Assembly (NCBI GenBank): GCA_964017185.1
Contig: OZ024874.1
Span: 37,796,721 to 37,860,720 of the forward strand
Source: Rugalucina vietnamica
Taxonomy: Eukaryota; Mollusca; Bivalvia; Lucinida; Lucinidae
Reading direction: 5' to 3'
DNA: 64,000 nt
How positions within the stretch are numbered: position 1 is the stretch's first letter; each line of letters opens with the position of its first letter. A program made the translations under genes and the position numbers. The notes under the pieces are model-generated. The model was not told the DNA's origin. It was given only the letters and a program-made list of their open reading frames with translations, and ran no database searches. This document shows, piece by piece, positions 1-9,900 of the stretch.

Positions 1-828
1 GTTACTTCCAAGAAAAAAGAAGATCCAAATAAAAATGAAGGCGCTAGAGTGGCCACATCACTAAATATTGATTTTTCACAGTCAAGGCAGATAACTCTTC
101 AGTCAAGGGTCGGATCTGGCTGAAATTCGAACTCATCCGAGATGTTATGGCTATCCTTGTTACTTCCAAGTATGAAGAAGATCCGATCAAAATTTAAGGC
201 GCTAGAGTGGCCACAACACAAAATAATGATTTTTCAAACACTCAAGGGCAGCTAACTCCACAGTCAGAGGTCAGATCTGGCTGAAATTCGAACCCATCCG
301 AGATATTATAGTTTTTCTTGTTACCTGCAAGAATGAAGAAGATCCAATGAAAAATAAAGGTGCTAGAGTGGCCACAACATTTTTCCCATTATAAGTCTAT
401 GGGGATTTTTCCAGACGCTCAAGGGCAGCTAACTCCGCAACCTGAGGTCGAACCTGGCTGAAATTCAAACTCATCTGAGATATTATGATTGTCCTTCTTA
501 TTCCCAAGAATGAAGAAGATCCAATCAAAAATGAAGTTGCTAGAGTGGCCACAACATTTTCCCCATTATAACTCAATGGGAGCTATCTGTTGCCATGGAA
601 ACCAGAGTTCTGATCAGACATGGCCCAAAACCTAATGCAACCTTTCCCCCTCCTCAATGATGCTTCAGATAAAATTTGATTGCGATTGGTCTTGTTGTCT
701 TAGAGATATTCAAGATTGAAAGTGTGAATGGACAGATGGATGCACGGACGCACCCACGGACGACGGCTCAACTACCATACTATAAGCTCACCTTGTGAGC
801 CGAACAAGCCTTCGGCTCAGGTGAGCTA
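1..828 (-). repeat. AGCTCACC hairpin-ended repeat, 5' part
   Basis: Read on the minus strand, an element begins at about 828 with the imperfect hairpin TTAGCTCACCTGAGCC / GGCTCACAAGGTGAGCT. GTCC/GTCCGT-rich DNA and then diverged tandem units follow. Units start near 499, 320, 159 and 1 (spacing 158-179 bp) and share gaagaagatccaat and ctagagtggccacaa. The far end is outside the window. This is the same family as the elements at 2925-4354, 57229-58554 and 59083-60602. Confidence 0.75.
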
Positions 829-1309
829 ACAAATACGGTAATATAGAAGAATATACGTGCAAGGGTAACATGAAACCAATACCAAAATAAACCTCATTGA
901 GTGAAATAGTGTGGTTTAGGTTAGCCATCGGGTCAATAGGTTTCTGTTTAGAATGAAATTTTCTGACTTGAAACATTGGTTTGTTTTGTTGTTCACGGGG
1001 ACTCAACTCTTAAATATGTTTATTGATGTACTTATATGCCCTATGCAAGAATACAATATACTAAATGTAATAGTTCATAGATAACAGGAAAAGTCCAATC
1101 ATGTAGTTTACCTGTAATATTCACACAGAATATAGAATAGGTGAGGTACAATGTCTACTTTCATATCAGCCAGTCTCAAGTGGGTAAACCTGTGGCAGCC
1201 AACTCTCAATAGTATCTCCTCAATAAGATCTACAATTACAAAGTTATGTATCTGCTTATAAACAAAGAGTGTCTTATACTTTTGTTTTGTGGCCCATAGG
1301 ACACAACTT
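829..1309. other. Intronic or intergenic DNA, nothing recognised
   Basis: AT-rich sequence between two repeats. I see no supported exon, RNA gene or element ends. Confidence 0.5.
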
Positions 1310-1375
1310 GGTGGCAGTTAGGTTCAAACTTGCATGCTCTCAAACAGGAGTCTACCACTAGGCCACTATGCTCAC
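1310..1375 (-). repeat. tRNA-derived SINE head
   Basis: On the minus strand, GTGAGCATAGTGGCCTAGTG contains a good RNA polymerase III A box (TGGCCTAGTGG). About 35 bp later, AAGTTTGAACC resembles a B box (GGTTCGANNCC). Spacing and order match tRNA-derived SINEs. Acceptor-stem pairing is not visible, so it is not a functional tRNA gene. Confidence 0.5.
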
Positions 1376-1539
1376 CTTTATACAAGGAACTCTGCAGATC
1401 AAGAACTTAGGTGTGATTAAAGAGTAAACGTATGTCATTGACAGTAACTATGTAGAGTAACTATCAAGGACATTAACTATTATCTTGAAACTTAGTATGC
1501 AACATTGGGGACTAAAGCTCTGTAAAGTAGAGTTTAATG

Positions 1540-1788
1540 ACACTGGAATGACCTTGACCTGTTTAACAGCAAGGTCAACTTTGGTTGTCTACCTTCAGAA
1601 GTAGAAGACTGTTACAAAGTCTTTAAATGGGGAAAACTAGCAGAAAATGGGCAAATGGTTTTGTGTTTTTGAAAATATTTTCAATCAAGGTTTGTTTGGC
1701 CCTTCCCATGGCAACATAAGGCCATATAATTTGGCATAAATACCAAATTTCAGGTGAGCATTTATAGGACCATTAGTTCTCTGGTTTG
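1540..1788 (+). repeat. AGCTCACC-family 3' end fragment
   Basis: Contains the family's tgaccttgacct...aaggtca segment near 1550. It ends with the family's 3' signature: caggtgagca, then a near-palindromic aggaccattagttctct at 1766-1782. The 5' hairpin start is missing. The left boundary is approximate. Confidence 0.6.
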
Positions 1789-1823
1789 TTACATGTTGTA
1801 AAAATATTGTATCTTGTAGTTAC

Positions 1824-2592
1824 CTGATGGAGGCGCACTATCAAAATCGTCTCCCTCTAAATTAAGGCGCTGTAATGAGTTCCACTTAGGCAAGTATTGG
1901 GCTATACCAGCAAAATACTCTGGATGTCTAAATGACAATGATATCACTGAACTGCTCTCTTCTGTTGTCTCATGTAGGTTATCCATTAAAATATTCCTAC
2001 TAAGGTCAATTGTTTTTAGTATCTCACTGAAAACAGGTACTTCAGTTACATGAACCTCATGAAATGTCAAAGCATCATCAAACAGGTGTCTATCGGAGTT
2101 TTCATCAATATTTTCATTCTTAACAGAGTTTTCAATGTAAGCATGATAACTTGTGTTTTCTTTAGCTTCCCTTTGACTAGAAGTTCCAATAGCTCTATAA
2201 ACTGCATTTAACCTGAAACCAAAGTCTTTGCCAAAAGTACAGCCCAGGCTATTACTTTGAAATACAATAGCCTTAAGTGTTCTGTTACAACAAAACTTGT
2301 GTAGCAACAACACCATTGTGTCCACACTAAAAGTCAGTGAAAACAAAATATCTTCAATGTTTGTAAGAATCAGTGTCAGGAGATTGTTAAATAGAATGTC
2401 AAGAATATTGTGCCATTCTACAAGTCTGATAAAGTGTTGAACAGTAATCTTGATGTAAACAGCTGACGGCAGAAACTGGAGAAGACTAGTGTAGAGTCTT
2501 GTAGATTCATCAACTGAAAAACATGTAAAGTAAAATATATTACTGTCTGAACACCATCTTTCAGAAACTGCATTTCTCAAAATCTCACTTTT
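1824..2592 (-). CDS. LRRC41: LRRC41-like exon 4 (leucine-rich region)
   Basis: The long exon ends at 1824 before donor GTAACTAC (phase 1). It encodes about 247 residues with Leu-rich segments aligned by eye with the LRRC41 mid-region, ending WNSLQRLNLEGDDF. The left (5') edge is unsettled. The best-looking acceptor, tttcttgtggtgtttcag, would start the exon at 2592 but does not fit the phase-1 end of exon 3. A weaker GCAG acceptor starting the exon at 2567 does fit. The first part of the exon and its acceptor are copied in inverted orientation at about 4364-4550. Confidence 0.72.
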
Positions 2593-5500
2593 CTGAAACA
2601 CCACAAGAAAAATATGACCATGCCATGTTTTTGCAACTCATGAGTCCTAAAAAGTGCCACAAAAAGTTTGAAAATCGGTTCACTAATAAAATAATTATGC
2701 CCAAAAATCATTTTGAATAGGTATTTTGCATGTGCAAGGGAGGTAATCTAAACACCTTAAAACGGAAAATCAAGCAAATCTGTAGAACAATTTTAAGAGT
2801 TTGGCACTCAGCCATGCATACAAAACAATTTTGTTTTGGTTTGGTGCATTTATGATGAAAAATAATCAATTTAGATTTTTTCCAGGAAAATAGTTACTCC
2901 CCTTGCTGGCAATGTTACAATGGTACCAGAGGACCAATGGTCCTGTAAACGCTCACCTGAAACCAGAGATATATACCAATAAACATGTTTTACTAGAATG
3001 GTAATATACATGTATATTACCCCAGGGCCGGGTCAGAGCAACCCCTGGAGTCAATTTCTTTTTCAAATCATAAAACTTCAGTCCATTTGCCAATTAACTG
3101 CAAGTTTTGCCCTTCAAATGACATTTTAACACTTCTCCCCATTCAAATGCATGGGTGACCTAAGTTGACCCTGACGTAAAATAGGTCAAGGTCATCCAAG
3201 GGTCACGATTTATATAAACTTTGTAGAGCTCCAGTGCCTGATGCTTCATGCCAAGTTTCAAAATCATAGGCCTTCTGGTTCTGGAGAAGATTTTTAAAGG
3301 TTTTTGCTATTTATAGCCCTGGCGGCCATCTTGGTCATGTGACCTTGACCATTTATACCAACTTTCATTCCCACTACCTAACAATGCTCCTCATAAAGTT
3401 TGGCTTTGACTGGCCAAGCAGTTTCAGAGAAGAAGATCTTTGAATATCACTGTAATATACATGTATATTGCCCCGGGGTGGGGGCAGACAGACCCCTGGG
3501 GTCCAAATTTTTTCAGAATCATCAATCTTAAGTCCATTTGCCCACTTCCTGCAAGTTTTTCCCTACAAATGACATTTTAACACTTTTCCCCATTCAAATG
3601 CATGAGCGACCTATGTTGACCTTGCCATAAAATAGGTCAAGGTCATCCCAGGGTCATGATTTATATAAACTTTGTAGAGCTCCAGTCACTGATGCTTCAC
3701 ACCAAGTTTCAAAATCATTGGCCTTGACCATTTATTAAAACTTTCTTTCCCCCTTCCCAAGAATGCTCCATATGAAGTTTGGCTTTGATTGGCCAAGCCG
3801 TTTGAGGGGAGAAGATGTTTCATTATTATGGAAATATACATGTATATAGCCCCGGGGCAGGGGCAGACAACCCCCCAGGGGCTAAAATTTTCCATTAACA
3901 TTAATCTTCTGTCCATTTGCCTATTCCCAGTCAGTTAGACCCATTAAATAGCATTTTACCATTTTTTTCCCATTCAAATGCATTGGCGACCTAAGTTGAC
4001 CTTGCCGTAAAATAGGTCAAGGTCATCCTAGGGTCATGATTTATATAAACTATGGTAAGCCCGAGTCCCCGATGCTACACACCAAGTTTCGAGGAAATCA
4101 GCCCACTGGTTCTGGAGAAGAAGATTTTTAAAGATTTTGCTATTTATAGTCATGGCGGCCATCTTGGTCATGTGACCTGGACCATTTATATAAACTTTCG
4201 TTCCCCCTTCCTAAGGATGCTCCACATGAAGTTTGGCTTTGATTGGCCAAGCGGTTTCAGAGGAGAAGATCTTTGAAATTGTGAACGACGGACGGACGCC
4301 GGAGCATGGGTATACTATAAGCTCACCTGTGAGCCTTCGGCTCAGGTGAGCTAAAAAGCCCTATTCAAAAATATTTTCTTGCATAAAATTTTTATTTGTT
4401 TACCGATTTTCAAAACTTTTGTGGCACTTTTTAAGACTTTTGGAATGCAAAATGATGACATGCTCATATTTTTCTTGAGGTCTTTCAGAAAAGCGAGATT
4501 TTGAAAAATGCAGTTTCTGGAAGATGGTGTTCAGACAGTAGGCGATTTCAAGCATTAAGCCTTTTTTCTAGGTTCTAAGTTTCTGAAATCCCCTATAAAC
4601 AAAAGTGCCTTAAGTTACAGATTTTCATTTTTATAGACAGCATCAAAGAAAAGGCACCAGTGCTTAAGTTATAATATTTTGTTAATATCAAGACCAAAAA
4701 TAAAGCAACAAAAGGAAAAATGCTGTGTGTTTTCTTCCATCACCATTTGCCTATGATGGGAATGTTTGTTACAAATGAGCCGCCTCATGGGAAAACCAAC
4801 AATGTGGTTTCCGAACAGGTCCGACACAAATCAGGCTGTACAGTCACAGAAGCAGGCTGGAAGCTTGAAATTTCCGAAGTAAAAAGAAGAGGAAGTGTAC
4901 TATCTGTGTAGCGAAAACAAAGGTGCTGATCAGCTTCGAGGTTACCGCGAAGCTGATCTGCGTCTTTGATTTCGCATATGCAGATAGTTGGTTTTCCCAT
5001 GAGGCGGATCAAATGGGTTATTGGTAACCAACCTTCTCTGGTAGCTAAGAATCTCTTTAACAAAGTTCCACAGTGGAATGAAATATACTTCTGATGGAAT
5101 GGACAAGTTCTGTGACAAACAATGAAATGATGCACATCCTCTTCATCTATATAACTGGTTTCTGAGTTCAACAGCCATCTTTTGTGTCGTAGAGTGTCAC
5201 TGATGTGCTCCTTCCAGAGGAAATCAGCATCAATTCCTGTCAAAAAAACAACAACAAATGTTGTAGTATCACACCTTTATTGGGCTAAATAATTACAGCA
5301 TAAAACATACAAATGATTCCATGAAAAGCCACAGTCTTAGAAAAGAAGAGATTACTTGCAAAACTAGCAGACCACTACCGGTGTTAATGTAGTAGTCGGA
5401 TAATTGAAGTGCAAACCCTATGAAAGCTGGCAGAAATGCTGGTTTTCAAGATATGGCTTGTACGAAATGTCAAGTAAGATGGATTACCTTTCTGTAGTAA

Positions 5501-6368
5501 GATTTCTGTGATACCATGTAAGTGGTATGGGGTGAGGTACCTGATGAGAGCAGATAGAGCAGGACCTGGCAAACCTGCAAATATAAATCAAAAATAGAAC
5601 ACACAGGAATTGATACAATTAAAATCCCAACCCAGTCACCAGGCAGGAAGGAAACTGACAGCACAAAACGCCACAAAACAAAAATGTTACAACATGCACA
5701 AGTCACTGGGGCCTGTATCATCATTTTCTTAAGGTTTTAGGGGGACAGGTATGTATATTGAGATGTCTCAGTATACATGCCTATCCCCATAAAACCTTAT
5801 ATTAAGAAAATGACAATACAGGCCCTGTGTCACAAGCAAAATAACTACTGCAGCTCTTTCTCAATAAGGTAGTCATCCGGCTAGCATGAACCAAATACAA
5901 AGGTGACGAGTGCAACAGAGAGGTAGACAGAAATTGACCATTGAACAGAAAAAGGCCATCCACAAAATTTTAAATAAAAATAGATATACAGACAGAGGGA
6001 AAACAGGCAACAAAGATAAATCACAGCAGAAATGAACGGAGATGATATCGTTTCAATCCCAACATATGGTTGTCAATAAAATGGGAGTATTCAAGATGTG
6101 CTTTTGATCAGAACACATTTTACAGAAAAAAAATGTAAGGTTGTTTAAACCCACATTCAACATATGAAATTTTGCTTCCGATCATTTGAGTTTATTAAAG
6201 CGAAAATGAACCACTTATTATTAGAACTCCTTCCATACAATACTCACCCATAATTGTGTCATAATTATAGCGATGAAAAGATTTTGCAACTCTTCTACAG
6301 CATAGCTCTGTCAGTGAGGTATCTGTAGACGGAGGATCTTTAAATGGGAGTTTGTCTATGTTCTCCAT
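1824..6368 (-). CDS. LRRC41: LRRC41-like leucine-rich-repeat protein, 5' part (four exons)
   Basis: Spliced gene read on the minus strand: exon 1 6248-6368, exon 2 5488-5574, exon 3 5033-5236, exon 4 1824-about 2567. Seen: exon 1 has an elongin BC-box-like stretch (SLTELCCRRVAKSF). Exon 2 begins LPGPALSALIRYLTPYHL, which matches the conserved LPGP module following the BC box in LRRC41 (MUF1). Exon 4 has LRR-like segments, including SLQRLNLEG. Family knowledge: vertebrate LRRC41 is a substrate-recognition subunit of an elongin B/C-cullin ubiquitin ligase. Inference: this protein does the same job here. Junctions 1/2 and 2/3 are all phase 1 with canonical GT/AG; the 3/4 junction is less certain. 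The C-terminal LRR exons must lie left of the window. Introns are loaded with mobile elements. Confidence 0.8.
2530..2720 (-). repeat. Inverted duplication, arm 1 (covers exon 4 acceptor)
   Basis: The reverse complement of this stretch matches 4364-4550 over about 190 bp with scattered mismatches and short indels. Shared strings include gtggcacttttta and gatggtgttcagacagta. The arm includes the last part of intron 3, the splice acceptor and the start of exon 4. The outer 80 bp resembles a repeat also seen near 21660-21740 and 27770-27810. Confidence 0.75.
2925..4354 (-). repeat. Complete AGCTCACC hairpin-ended repeat
   Basis: A 1.43 kb element on the minus strand. It starts at 4354 with the hairpin ttagctcacctgagccgaag and ends at 2925 with the family's terminal aggaccattggtcct palindrome after caggtgagcg. 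It carries three or more tandem units, each with the motifs catggcggccatcttggtc, aaaataggtcaaggtcatc and the shared core. It lies inside intron 3 of the LRRC41-like gene. No long ORF supports a protein. Confidence 0.8.
4364..4550 (+). repeat. Inverted duplication, arm 2
   Basis: Inverted copy of 2530-2720. On the LRRC41-like transcript it is antisense to the exon 4 acceptor region. It preserves a (T)-rich tract, tttcag and the aaaatgcagtttctg that starts exon 4. Arms are separated by 1.6 kb that contains a complete AGCTCACC element. Confidence 0.75.
4780..5007. mobile_element. 228 bp MITE with 21 bp terminal inverted repeats
   Basis: The ends 4780-4800 and 4987-5007 are perfect inverted repeats (core CCTCATGGGAAAACCAAC). 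The interior contains the inverted pair gctgatcagcttcg / cgaagctgatctg. A diverged second copy is at 56478-56708 in the katanin gene. No coding capacity. The target-site duplication is not clear. Confidence 0.8.
5033..5236 (-). CDS. LRRC41: LRRC41-like exon 3
   Basis: A 204 bp exon: acceptor tttttttgacag, donor AGAGAAG|GTTGGT, phase 1 at both ends. It begins with the family-like string GIDADFLWKEHISDTLR. The last third is open in two frames (one reads ...LLKRFLATRE, the other ...PLWNFVKEILSYQRR). A small unrecognised intron or an error near 5110-5150 is therefore possible. A 21 bp terminal inverted repeat of a MITE ends only 25 bp past the donor. Confidence 0.7.
5488..5574 (-). CDS. LRRC41: LRRC41-like exon 2 (LPGP module)
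   Basis: An 87 bp exon between acceptor ttatatttgcag and donor GTAATCC, entering and leaving in phase 1. It encodes the LPGPALSALIRYLTPYHL module and then HGITEILLQK. Spacing from the BC box and the Leu/Pro pattern agree with the LRRC41 family. This is the most diagnostic exon of the gene. Confidence 0.82.
5704..5826. mobile_element. Foldback element, about 120 bp
   Basis: Two arms of about 55 bp are inverted copies around a 2 bp centre at 5764-5765. The left arm starts gggcctgtatcatcattttc and the right arm ends gacaataca-ggccc. It lies in intron 1 of the LRRC41-like gene. RNA from either strand would form a long hairpin. Confidence 0.75.
5827..6247. other. Intron 1 sequence, nothing recognised
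   Basis: AT-rich intron sequence of the LRRC41-like gene. No further exon or element ends were seen. Confidence 0.5.
6248..6368 (-). CDS. LRRC41: LRRC41-like exon 1 (start codon, BC-box)
   Basis: The ATG is at 6368-6366 on the minus strand and opens a 40-codon frame starting MENIDKLPFKDPPSTDTS. The exon ends with one base of a glycine codon at 6248, followed by the donor GTGAGTA. The BC-box-like segment SLTELCCRRVAKSF lies at residues 18-31. An upstream extension is not visible in this frame, so this ATG is the likely start. No convincing core promoter was found upstream; 6424-6458 holds a short tandem repeat of the type cgttagttaacgacat. Confidence 0.8.
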
Positions 6369-6984
6369 CTTATGGGTTCAGCTCTGAAATAACAGCCTTA
6401 CTGGACTTAGTTGTTAAAAATCTAATGACATCGTTAGTTAACGACATCGTTAGTTAACATGAATATTACAAATACACTGAACTTTATGTTTTGTTGACAA
6501 AATGTGAGAATCCTTTGCAATTTTTTTTATGTTTTTTTTTTTTCGATCTTTTCTTTTTTCTAAATTTTGCCTTTCGATGTTTTGTCCTTTCTTTATTTTT
6601 GTCTTTCAATGTTTTGTGGTTCTCCGTTTTGTCATAGATCCGTAATTACAAGGCAACTAGAGCTTCACTTTTGGTTACTTAAAACTTAAAAACTCTGTAA
6701 CTTTCTTTTTTTTGTCTGATTTTCATGATCTTTTTTACCAAAATAAAGGGCAGGGTGCAAACTGCATGAAAAAGGGCACAACAGTGTGCTTGAAAAGGGC
6801 AACAGGGCGATGCGCCCTGCTTAATAAATTTTAGATGAAGCACTGGGATCACCACCCAGTGGAATGGGGTGGGGGGGGGGAGGGGGGGGAGGGGGTATAA
6901 CCAAATTAATTAATTTTCATGGGGAAATTTTAAACGTGCAGCTCCTATTTGGCATCCCTATAATGACACTGAGACAGAAAATGT

Positions 6985-7225
6985 GGAGAAAGTACAGAAG
7001 ATGGCGGCCAGGTCAGAGGTGGGCCTGCAGGCAGTGGAGAAACTGGGCCTGCAGGCAGTGGAGAAACACCAGTAGCGTCAACGACATGCTTGACGAACTT
7101 GAGTGGCCATCCCAGGAGGACCGCAGGCTGAAGTCTTCCTTAACTTTCTTTTACAAGATTCACTCTGGTACAGTGTCTCCTGACAAAGATACATATATGA
7201 CCCAAGATATACCAGGTAGTGATCT
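6985..7225 (+). pseudogene. CR1/Jockey-like LINE reverse transcriptase fragment
   Basis: Translation includes SSVNDMLDELEWPSQEDRR followed by LTFFYKIHSG. This is the region C-terminal to the reverse transcriptase in CR1/Jockey-type LINEs. The part before it (VEKVQKMAARSE-like) is in another frame. A 24 bp segment is tandemly duplicated at 7020-7043 and 7044-7067 (tgggcctgcaggcagtggag...). This is a dead fragment. A G-rich run precedes it at 6866-6895. Confidence 0.7.
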
Positions 7226-7495
7226 CATATGAAATTTTGGGGTGGATTCCGCCCATAAAAGATGCAGAAATTAGGCGTAAAAGCTGTTTTCCAGGCAAAA
7301 ATGGGTCGGAAATAATAATTCTGCCCCAAAAGTTGTAAAGCAAGGATTTTTTCCAAGCAAATTTTTCTTCATTCCGCCTGTAAAAAAAATGGTGTAATAT
7401 TTCCCGCCAGTAAATTGGTCAAAAAGCTGTCAAACCTGTTCTGGTTTGGGCGGTAAACTCGAGTTACTCAGACTAATAACATATGAAGTTTAAAT

Positions 7496-8977
7496 GTGCT
7501 CCAATTAAAATATATTTCTATTCACTTTAAGAGTTACATCGTCAATTTGTACAAGGGCAAAGGAGATGCTCTGAACAGGGGTAACTACAGGGGCTTGAAG
7601 CTGATTGAACAGACAATGAAAGTACTGGAGCGTGTAGTAGAAGGACTCATCGGGCAAAGAGTTGAGATTGATGAGATGCAGTGTGGCTTTATGTCAGGTC
7701 GTGGCACTACAGATGCGATTTTCATTGTCCGTCAACTACAAGAGAAGCACTTAGCTGCTAACAAGCTGCTCTACATGGCCTTCGTTGATCTGGAGAAAGC
7801 ATTCGATCGGGTCCCACGGGATGTCATTTGGTGGGCAATGCGAAAACTAGGAATCAACGAGTGGCTAGTGCGCCTTGTCCAGTCCATGTATAAAGACGAG
7901 GAGTTTGGTGTCAAAGTAGGTGTTCATCAAGGATCTGTCCTAAGTCCGCTACTCTTCATCATTGTGCTAGAGGCTTTATCCAGGGAGTTCCGAACAGGCT
8001 GCCCAGATGACTTGATGATTAGTGCTGTGTCCATGGAGGAACTACTGGTTAAGCTGAAGACATGGAAAGCAGAGATGGAGAGGAAAGGCCTTCGATTGAA
8101 CATGGGGAAGACAAAGATCATGGTCTCTGGCCCCAATCTGGACCTTCTGAAAAAATCTGGAAAGGATCCCTGTGGCGTCTGTCAGACAGGTGTAGGAAGA
8201 AATGCTATCTTCTGTGGTGGCTGCTTGTCCTGGATCCACAAGAAATGCAGTGGAATCAAAGGCCCCTTACGCCCTGATCCTGATTTCAGATGTGCTCGAT
8301 GTCTGGGAAAGGCACGTCCAATAGATGGAAGACTAGTGAAGGAGGTTCAGGTTGATGACGAAACAGTTGAGGCTGTTCCAGAGTTCTGTTATCTAGGAGA
8401 CATGCTTTCTGCTGGTGGTGGTTGTGAACTGGCTGCAGTTACGCGTTGCAAATCCGCTTGGGGCAAGTTCCGACAGCTACTCCCCCTCCTCACCAACCGC
8501 AATCTGCCACTTTTGACCAGAGGTCGAGTGTATTCAACTTGTGTGAGAAGTGTAATGCTGCATGCGGCAGAAACATGGGCCATGACTGTGGCTACACTTA
8601 ACCCCCTACGGCGCAATGACCGTGCGATGATCCGCTGGATCTGTAATGTCAAGGCGAATGATGAAGTAAGCTCAGCCTCCCTTCTCTCAAAGCTTGGACT
8701 CCAGGATATAGATGTGGTGCTTCGCTCCAGCAGAATGAGATGGTATGGACACATAGAGCACAGCAAAGGCTGGATTGCTCAAGTATGCAAGCTAAACATA
8801 GTTGCACAGAAAAGATCTGGCAAGCCAAGGAAATCATGGGATGAAGTGTTGTTAGACGACAGAAAAAAGCTAGGAATGGATACTGCTGATCCTCAGAATC
8901 GCTCAGAGTGGAGAGGTCGTCTAAGAAGGAGACTTGTCAAACAAGTCCAACCCTCAGTAGAGGACAACGGACTATAA
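7496..8977 (+). CDS. RTE-like reverse transcriptase ORF (defective)
   Basis: A 493-codon open frame. Fingers-palm begins at residue 15 (YIVNLYKGKGD). Motif A is at about residues 94-106 (AFVDLEKAFDRV, D98). VHQGSVLSPLLF is at 143-154. The motif C region reads GCPDDLMIS (D171, D172), lacking the residues that normally give Y-A-D-D, so a short in-frame deletion is inferred. A second deletion is likely after MYKD (residue 134), where palm sequence is missing before EEFGVKVGVHQG. A full C4HC3 PHD-type cluster lies at 226-269 (C226, C229, C240, C243, H248, C251, C266, C269) between palm and thumb. The thumb and C-terminal region (GRVYSTCVRSVMLHAAETWA) are intact. Truncated and probably inactive. 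Confidence 0.85.
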   Translation: MLQLKYISIHFKSYIVNLYKGKGDALNRGNYRGLKLIEQTMKVLERVVEGLIGQRVEIDEMQCGFMSGRGTTDAIFIVRQLQEKHLAANKLLYMAFVDLEKAFDRVPRDVIWWAMRKLGINEWLVRLVQSMYKDEEFGVKVGVHQGSVLSPLLFIIVLEALSREFRTGCPDDLMISAVSMEELLVKLKTWKAEMERKGLRLNMGKTKIMVSGPNLDLLKKSGKDPCGVCQTGVGRNAIFCGGCLSWIHKKCSGIKGPLRPDPDFRCARCLGKARPIDGRLVKEVQVDDETVEAVPEFCYLGDMLSAGGGCELAAVTRCKSAWGKFRQLLPLLTNRNLPLLTRGRVYSTCVRSVMLHAAETWAMTVATLNPLRRNDRAMIRWICNVKANDEVSSASLLSKLGLQDIDVVLRSSRMRWYGHIEHSKGWIAQVCKLNIVAQKRSGKPRKSWDEVLLDDRKKLGMDTADPQNRSEWRGRLRRRLVKQVQPSVEDNGL

Positions 8978-8998
8978 AACGGATATGATGATGATGAT
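7530..8998 (+). mobile_element. 5'-truncated RTE-like LINE with PHD finger
   Basis: The coding part ends at 8977. It is followed by a very short 3' end and a trinucleotide tail (atgatgatgatt), typical of RTE-type non-LTR retrotransposons. The homologous frame starts near 7530 with the YIVNLYKGKGD block. No endonuclease domain is present, so the copy is 5' truncated. Clade assignment rests on the tail and compact 3' end and is inference. Confidence 0.75.
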
Positions 8999-9692
8999 TT
9001 AAAATATACTATGCAAAATAAATTCAGCAATATTTGATGTTACATATATTTTTGATCACCTTAGAACAATTCTGGACATTTCGTTAACTTAAATGACAAG
9101 AACAGTGTCTTTGGCGCATGATACGGTGAATTTAAAAATGCCATCCTTTAAAGAGGCTTCTAGAACAACCAAGAAATACAGAAAGGGTGTGAATGCAAAA
9201 TTCTCAACCATTGAACACAATGCAAACAGCTGACTTCTGTTAAGTCCTTTGGGCCCACCTTTCACCCCTTCTTTATGAACGCTGTTGATTATGTGACAAG
9301 TCAGACTGGGCTTTTTCGGTACAAACTTTACCTGCCAAAAACGAGATCAACGCGCCTTCAAGTGGTCAAAATTGCCTTAATTTCAGGTTACTTGGTTTCC
9401 ATTGATTTTCATGAAAACAAAAGACAAACGAAGCACAATGTAGCCAATACCATGGTCAGGAACACTCGATAGTTTCAGACCTAAACGCGTCATGCTAGTG
9501 AGATAATGCTGACGTTAAATTATTTAAGCTCACGTTATGAAGCCAAGATAGGGAATTTTGCCAACTCTCTTTATTTTAACATATCAATATGCATCAGACA
9601 TTTGAACTCATTGTCGATTTTTGGGAAATTCCAATTAGAAACGTAACTGTAATTATTCCAACCCTGAGCTAGTCTGGCCTATGAACCCACCA
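8999..9692. other. Intergenic DNA, nothing recognised
   Basis: AT-rich, without a convincing exon, repeat array or element terminus. Confidence 0.5.
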
Positions 9693-9900
9693 GTTACATA
9701 GGTAACTTGAGTTTTTTAAGTCTTTCATTGTAAGTAAAATCCTTAAGCTGAGGAATTAGTCTGGTAGCTTGTATTTGTATTCTTTCAACACTTTCAATGT
9801 CTCTTCATAGCTAGGGGGTACCAGATTGTATTTCCGTACTCAACATTCGGGCATACGAGCGCCTTATACATCAGAATGAAGTCCTGAGTCTTGTTCAATA
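9693..9900 (-). pseudogene. CR1/Jockey-like LINE C-terminal fragment
   Basis: On the minus strand the frames read YKALVCPNVEYGNTIWYPL and then, after a frameshift, RIQIQATRLIPQLKDFTY-NERLKKLKLP. These are the standard blocks following the reverse transcriptase catalytic core in CR1/Jockey LINEs. No intact catalytic motif remains. Confidence 0.75.

Noticed and set aside
6748-6830. hAT-like ends (cagggtgcaaac ... gcgccctg)
   Set aside because: Only about 80 bp apart, ends poorly matched and no target duplication; could be a solo end of a decayed element.
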